Of a stretch of 64,000 nt of DNA, positions 60,943 through 64,000 are shown one piece after another. The notes below the pieces were generated by a model that was not told the DNA's origin, did not search any database, and saw only the letters and a list, made by a program, of their open reading frames with translations. Origin of the DNA: an uncultured Psychromonas sp. (lineage in GTDB: Bacteria > Pseudomonadota > Gammaproteobacteria > Enterobacterales > Psychromonadaceae); assembly GCF_947489755.1 (NCBI RefSeq), contig NZ_CANLFB010000017.1:40866-104865 (forward strand), read 5' to 3'. A program made the position numbers and the translations under genes. Position 1 is the first letter of the stretch, and every line of letters starts with the position of its first letter.

Positions 60943-62853
60943 TTGCAACATTCAACTGATATGGACCGCATTCGCGCGGAATACAATGTTCGTTACTGGA
61001 GCCAAGGTTTTTATGGTATTAACGACCAAGGTGAAGTGTACGTATCGCCGCGCAGTGGGTGTGATCATCAGGTGGCATTAAGTGACATTGCAGCAGAATT
61101 AGCAGAACGTAATTTAAGCATGCCTGCTTTAGTGCGTTTCCCACAAATATTACACCAACGTGTACACAATATTTGTGATGCCTTTAATCAAGCGATTAAA
61201 GAAGTAGATTACGATAACCGTTATTTATTAGTTTACCCAATTAAAGTAAATCAACAAAAAGAAGTGGTTGATGAAATTTTAGAAAGCCAAGCGGGATTAG
61301 AGCATAAGCAATTAGGCCTTGAAGCAGGTAGTAAGCCTGAATTATTAGCGGTATTAGCGTTAGCGCAAAAAGCTAGCTCAGTGATTGTGTGTAATGGTTA
61401 CAAAGACAGAGAATACATTCGTTTAGCATTAATTGGCGAGAAGTTAGGCCATAACGTGTTAATCGTATTAGAGAAGTTATCTGAACTTGATTTAGTGCTA
61501 GAAGAAGCGCGTTCGTTAGGTGTTAAACCGCGTATGGGTTTGCGTATTCGTTTAGCATCACAAGGTGCTGGTAAATGGCAATCTAGTGGCGGTGAAAAAT
61601 CTAAATTTGGTTTGGCGGCGTCTCAAGTCTTAACCGTTGTTGAGCGTTTAAAAGCAGAAAACCAATTAGATACATTACAATTGGTGCATTTCCACTTAGG
61701 TTCGCAAATGGCGAATATTCGTGACGTGCGTAATGGCGTCAGTGAAGCCGCACGTTTTTACTGTGAATTACGTGCGATGGGCGTGCCATTAGATTACTTA
61801 GATGTAGGCGGTGGTTTGGCGGTTGATTATGATGGTACACGTAGCCAATCTCATAACTCAATGAACTATAGCTTAGCGGAATATGCACGTAATATCGTGA
61901 TTACTATTAGTGATATTTGTAACTTGTATGAACAACCTAAACCGGTGATTATTTCTGAGTCTGGTCGTTCATTAACAGCACATCACGCGGTGTTAATCAC
62001 CAATGTTATTGGTGCTGAAACTTATAAGCCAGAGCAGTTTGATGCACCTGCGGAGCAAGGCTCTTTATTGCTGCAAAATATGTGGAACAACTGGGAATTA
62101 TTGTCTGGTGGAAGTGATGACCGTGCATTAATTGAAATTTATAACGATACGCAAAGTGACATTGTAGAAGTGCATAATCAATTTGCGACAGGCGTATTAA
62201 ATCTTCAAGAGCGTGCTTGGGGTGAGCAAGTAGCTTTACGTATTTATTACGAATTAAGCTTACAAATGAGTACTAAAAATCGCTTTCATCGTCCGATTTT
62301 AGATGACTTAAATGAACGTTTAGCGGATAAGTTTTTTGTTAACTTTTCACTATTCCAATCATTACCGGATGCGTGGGGCATTGACCAAGTATTCCCAATT
62401 TTGCCGTTATCTGATTTACACAGAGCGGGTGAGCGTCGTGCAGTATTGTTAGATATCACCTGTGATTCTGATGGTGTTATCGACCAATATGTTGATGGAC
62501 AAGGTATTGAAACAACGTTACCAGTGCCTGCATGGTCGGCTGATAAACCTTACTTAATGGGGTTCTTTTTAGTCGGTGCTTATCAAGAAATATTAGGGGA
62601 TATGCACAACTTATTTGGTGATACGCACAGTGTAGTGGTGAATGTACAAGAAGACGGTAGCTGGAATATCGATTCTTTAAACGAAGGCGATACGGTTGAA
62701 GATGTAATGAAATATGTACATATTGATGTGGAAGCGATTCGTGATAATTACCGTGCATTAGCGTCATCGCGGGTGTCTGTTGAAGAACAGCAAGCTATTT
62801 TAGACGAGTTAGAGCAAGGTTTAGCGGGTTACACTTACTTAGAGGGTTTTTAA
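60943..62853 (+). CDS. speA: SpeA, biosynthetic arginine decarboxylase
   Basis: PLP enzyme of the alanine-racemase fold that makes agmatine. [16 protein letters not shown] holds the PLP lysine; [51 protein letters not shown] and [12 protein letters not shown] are diagnostic. Length 636. The start is taken as TTG at 60943 because AGAGAG lies about 8 bases upstream; an ATG at 60961 lacks a ribosome site. speB begins at the base after its stop. Confidence 0.96.
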   Translation: MQHSTDMDRIRAEYNVRYWSQGFYGINDQGEVYVSPRSGCDHQVALSDIAAELAERNLSMPALVRFPQILHQRVHNICDAFNQAIKEVDYDNRYLLVYPIKVNQQKEVVDEILESQAGLEHKQLGLEAGSKPELLAVLALAQKASSVIVCNGYKDREYIRLALIGEKLGHNVLIVLEKLSELDLVLEEARSLGVKPRMGLRIRLASQGAGKWQSSGGEKSKFGLAASQVLTVVERLKAENQLDTLQLVHFHLGSQMANIRDVRNGVSEAARFYCELRAMGVPLDYLDVGGGLAVDYDGTRSQSHNSMNYSLAEYARNIVITISDICNLYEQPKPVIISESGRSLTAHHAVLITNVIGAETYKPEQFDAPAEQGSLLLQNMWNNWELLSGGSDDRALIEIYNDTQSDIVEVHNQFATGVLNLQERAWGEQVALRIYYELSLQMSTKNRFHRPILDDLNERLADKFFVNFSLFQSLPDAWGIDQVFPILPLSDLHRAGERRAVLLDITCDSDGVIDQYVDGQGIETTLPVPAWSADKPYLMGFFLVGAYQEILGDMHNLFGDTHSVVVNVQEDGSWNIDSLNEGDTVEDVMKYVHIDVEAIRDNYRALASSRVSVEEQQAILDELEQGLAGYTYLEGF

Positions 62854-63846
62854 ATGTCAGCTTCATCTAATGATCACCCTAACGGTACATTCAGTGATTT
62901 ATTCACTAAAGAGGATTTCTCTTTATATTCTAATGCGATGACGTTTATGCGTCGCCCTTTAGTGAAAAACCCGTTAGCGAAAGAGCCTGTGGCTGAAAAT
63001 GCAGATGTCGTTGTGCTCGGTGTGCCATTTGATATGGCAACGTCAGGTCGTTCAGGCGCCCGAATGGGACCAGATGCAGTACGTCGCGCATCGGTTAACT
63101 TGTCATGGGAAAGTAAAAAATTCCCATGGGAGTTTAAATTATTTGAACATACAAGCGTGATTGATGCGGGCGATTTGGTATTTGACTGCGGTGATGCTGA
63201 AGACATGACACAACGTCTTGAAGCAGCAGCTAATCAAATATTAAGTAGCGGTAAAATGTTACTGAGTTTAGGGGGCGATCATTTTGTCACGCTTCCTTTA
63301 TTACGTGCTTATGCAAAGCATCATGGCGAAATGGCGTTGATTCACTTCGACGCACATACTGACACTTACAATAATGGCAGCCGCTATGACCATGGCACTA
63401 TGTTTTATCATGCGCCTAATGAAGGATTGATTGACCCTAAGTCATCGGTGCAAATTGGTATTCGTACTGAATATAAAAAACAAGGGCATGGCTTTAATGT
63501 GATTAATGCGATGGAAGCGAATGATTTATCAGTTGCTGAAATTGTGTCACAAGTAAAAGCGATTGTCGGTGATAAGCCAGTGTATTTAACCTTTGATATT
63601 GACTGTTTAGATCCGGCTTTTGCACCAGGCACGGGTACGCCTGTATGTGGTGGTATTAGTTCGGATAAAGCATTAAAAATCATTCGTGCACTGCAAGGCA
63701 TTAACTTGGTGGGAATGGATGTGGTTGAAGTGTCACCAGCTTATGACCAAAGCGAGATCACCGCGCTTGCTGCAGCAACCATTGCGTTGGAGCTGTTGTA
63801 TGTTTGGACGGCTAATAAATTGAGTGCATCTAATACTACTGCTTAG
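62854..63846 (+). CDS. speB: SpeB, agmatinase
   Basis: Manganese ureohydrolase that converts agmatine to putrescine and urea. Metal ligands are in [15 protein letters not shown] and [34 protein letters not shown] near residue 65 is the ureohydrolase N-terminal motif. Length 330, slightly longer than the enteric enzyme through its N-terminal arm. Directly abuts speA, giving a two-gene arginine-to-putrescine operon. Confidence 0.95.
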   Translation: MSASSNDHPNGTFSDLFTKEDFSLYSNAMTFMRRPLVKNPLAKEPVAENADVVVLGVPFDMATSGRSGARMGPDAVRRASVNLSWESKKFPWEFKLFEHTSVIDAGDLVFDCGDAEDMTQRLEAAANQILSSGKMLLSLGGDHFVTLPLLRAYAKHHGEMALIHFDAHTDTYNNGSRYDHGTMFYHAPNEGLIDPKSSVQIGIRTEYKKQGHGFNVINAMEANDLSVAEIVSQVKAIVGDKPVYLTFDIDCLDPAFAPGTGTPVCGGISSDKALKIIRALQGINLVGMDVVEVSPAYDQSEITALAAATIALELLYVWTANKLSASNTTA

Positions 63847-63925
63847 TTTTGTTGTTGTTATTTATTCGCTAAAGCTGCGTCTATTTATACCGACTTTTTA
63901 AAATAAAAGTTCGGGTAAATAGATA

Positions 63926-63960
63926 ATGCCGTTCACTTAAGGTGAACGGCATATTTGCTT
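63926..63960 (+). terminator. Probable terminator after speB
   Basis: ATGCCGTTCAC (63926-63936) pairs with GTGAACGGCAT (63942-63952), followed by a weak, interrupted T tract. Confidence 0.65.
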
Positions 63961-64000
63961 TTAGCTACTGGATATCTATTTTTAGATGATTTTAAACACC

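Overview
The window is a chromosomal segment from a low-GC marine gammaproteobacterium. Gene content, gene order and protein style (dcw cluster, feoABC, speA-speB, a PL7 alginate lyase, Cache-type chemoreceptors) look most like Psychromonas or a close relative in the Alteromonadales. That placement is recalled similarity, not a search. There are no phage, IS, CRISPR, tRNA or rRNA genes that I can see; the one stable RNA gene is rnpB.

Region 1 (1-13.4 kb, all + except one gene) is the end of the division and cell wall cluster: ftsW (cut by the window edge), murG, murC, ddl, ftsQ, ftsA, ftsZ, lpxC, then dciA (minus), an M23 envelope peptidase in the place where enterics carry secM, and secA. 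Region 2 (13.6-21.6 kb) holds mutT, a convergent exported ATP-dependent DNA ligase, nadC, coaE-zapD-yacG, a HopJ-family gene, yciH and feoABC with Fur-like and FNR-like sites. The pilus genes that often lie between nadC and coaE in this class are absent. Region 3 (21.9-31.2 kb) is the conserved run rlmN, pilW, rodZ, ispG, hisS, yfgM, bamB, der, yfgJ; RodZ lacks its periplasmic domain. Region 4 (31.4-35.9 kb) is the minus operon lpoA-yraN-diaA-dolP, divergent from rsmI.

Region 5 (35.96-37.03 kb) is the most unusual part: a complete RNase P RNA gene followed by four tandem units of about 152 bp. Each unit repeats the 3' tail of rnpB plus its own intrinsic terminator, and the terminator stems keep pairing by compensatory changes.

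Region 6 (37-64 kb) is accessory and much less dense. It has a periplasmic phytase-like esterase; an ECF sigma/anti-sigma pair with an exported DUF3455 protein; a putative anaerobic electron-transfer operon (flavin reductase-like membrane protein, two-cluster ferredoxin, Tat-exported flavoprotein with a Gly/Pro-rich insert) behind an FNR-like box; two chemoreceptors flanking a three-domain alginate lyase; a lipoprotein, a membrane diguanylate cyclase with a Fur-like triple hexamer, and a lone KAP-type P-loop NTPase, all between long AT-rich gaps. The end is a polyamine block: a PaeA-like exporter, arginine decarboxylase (speA) and agmatinase (speB), with a perfect 16-bp-arm inverted repeat ahead of speA.
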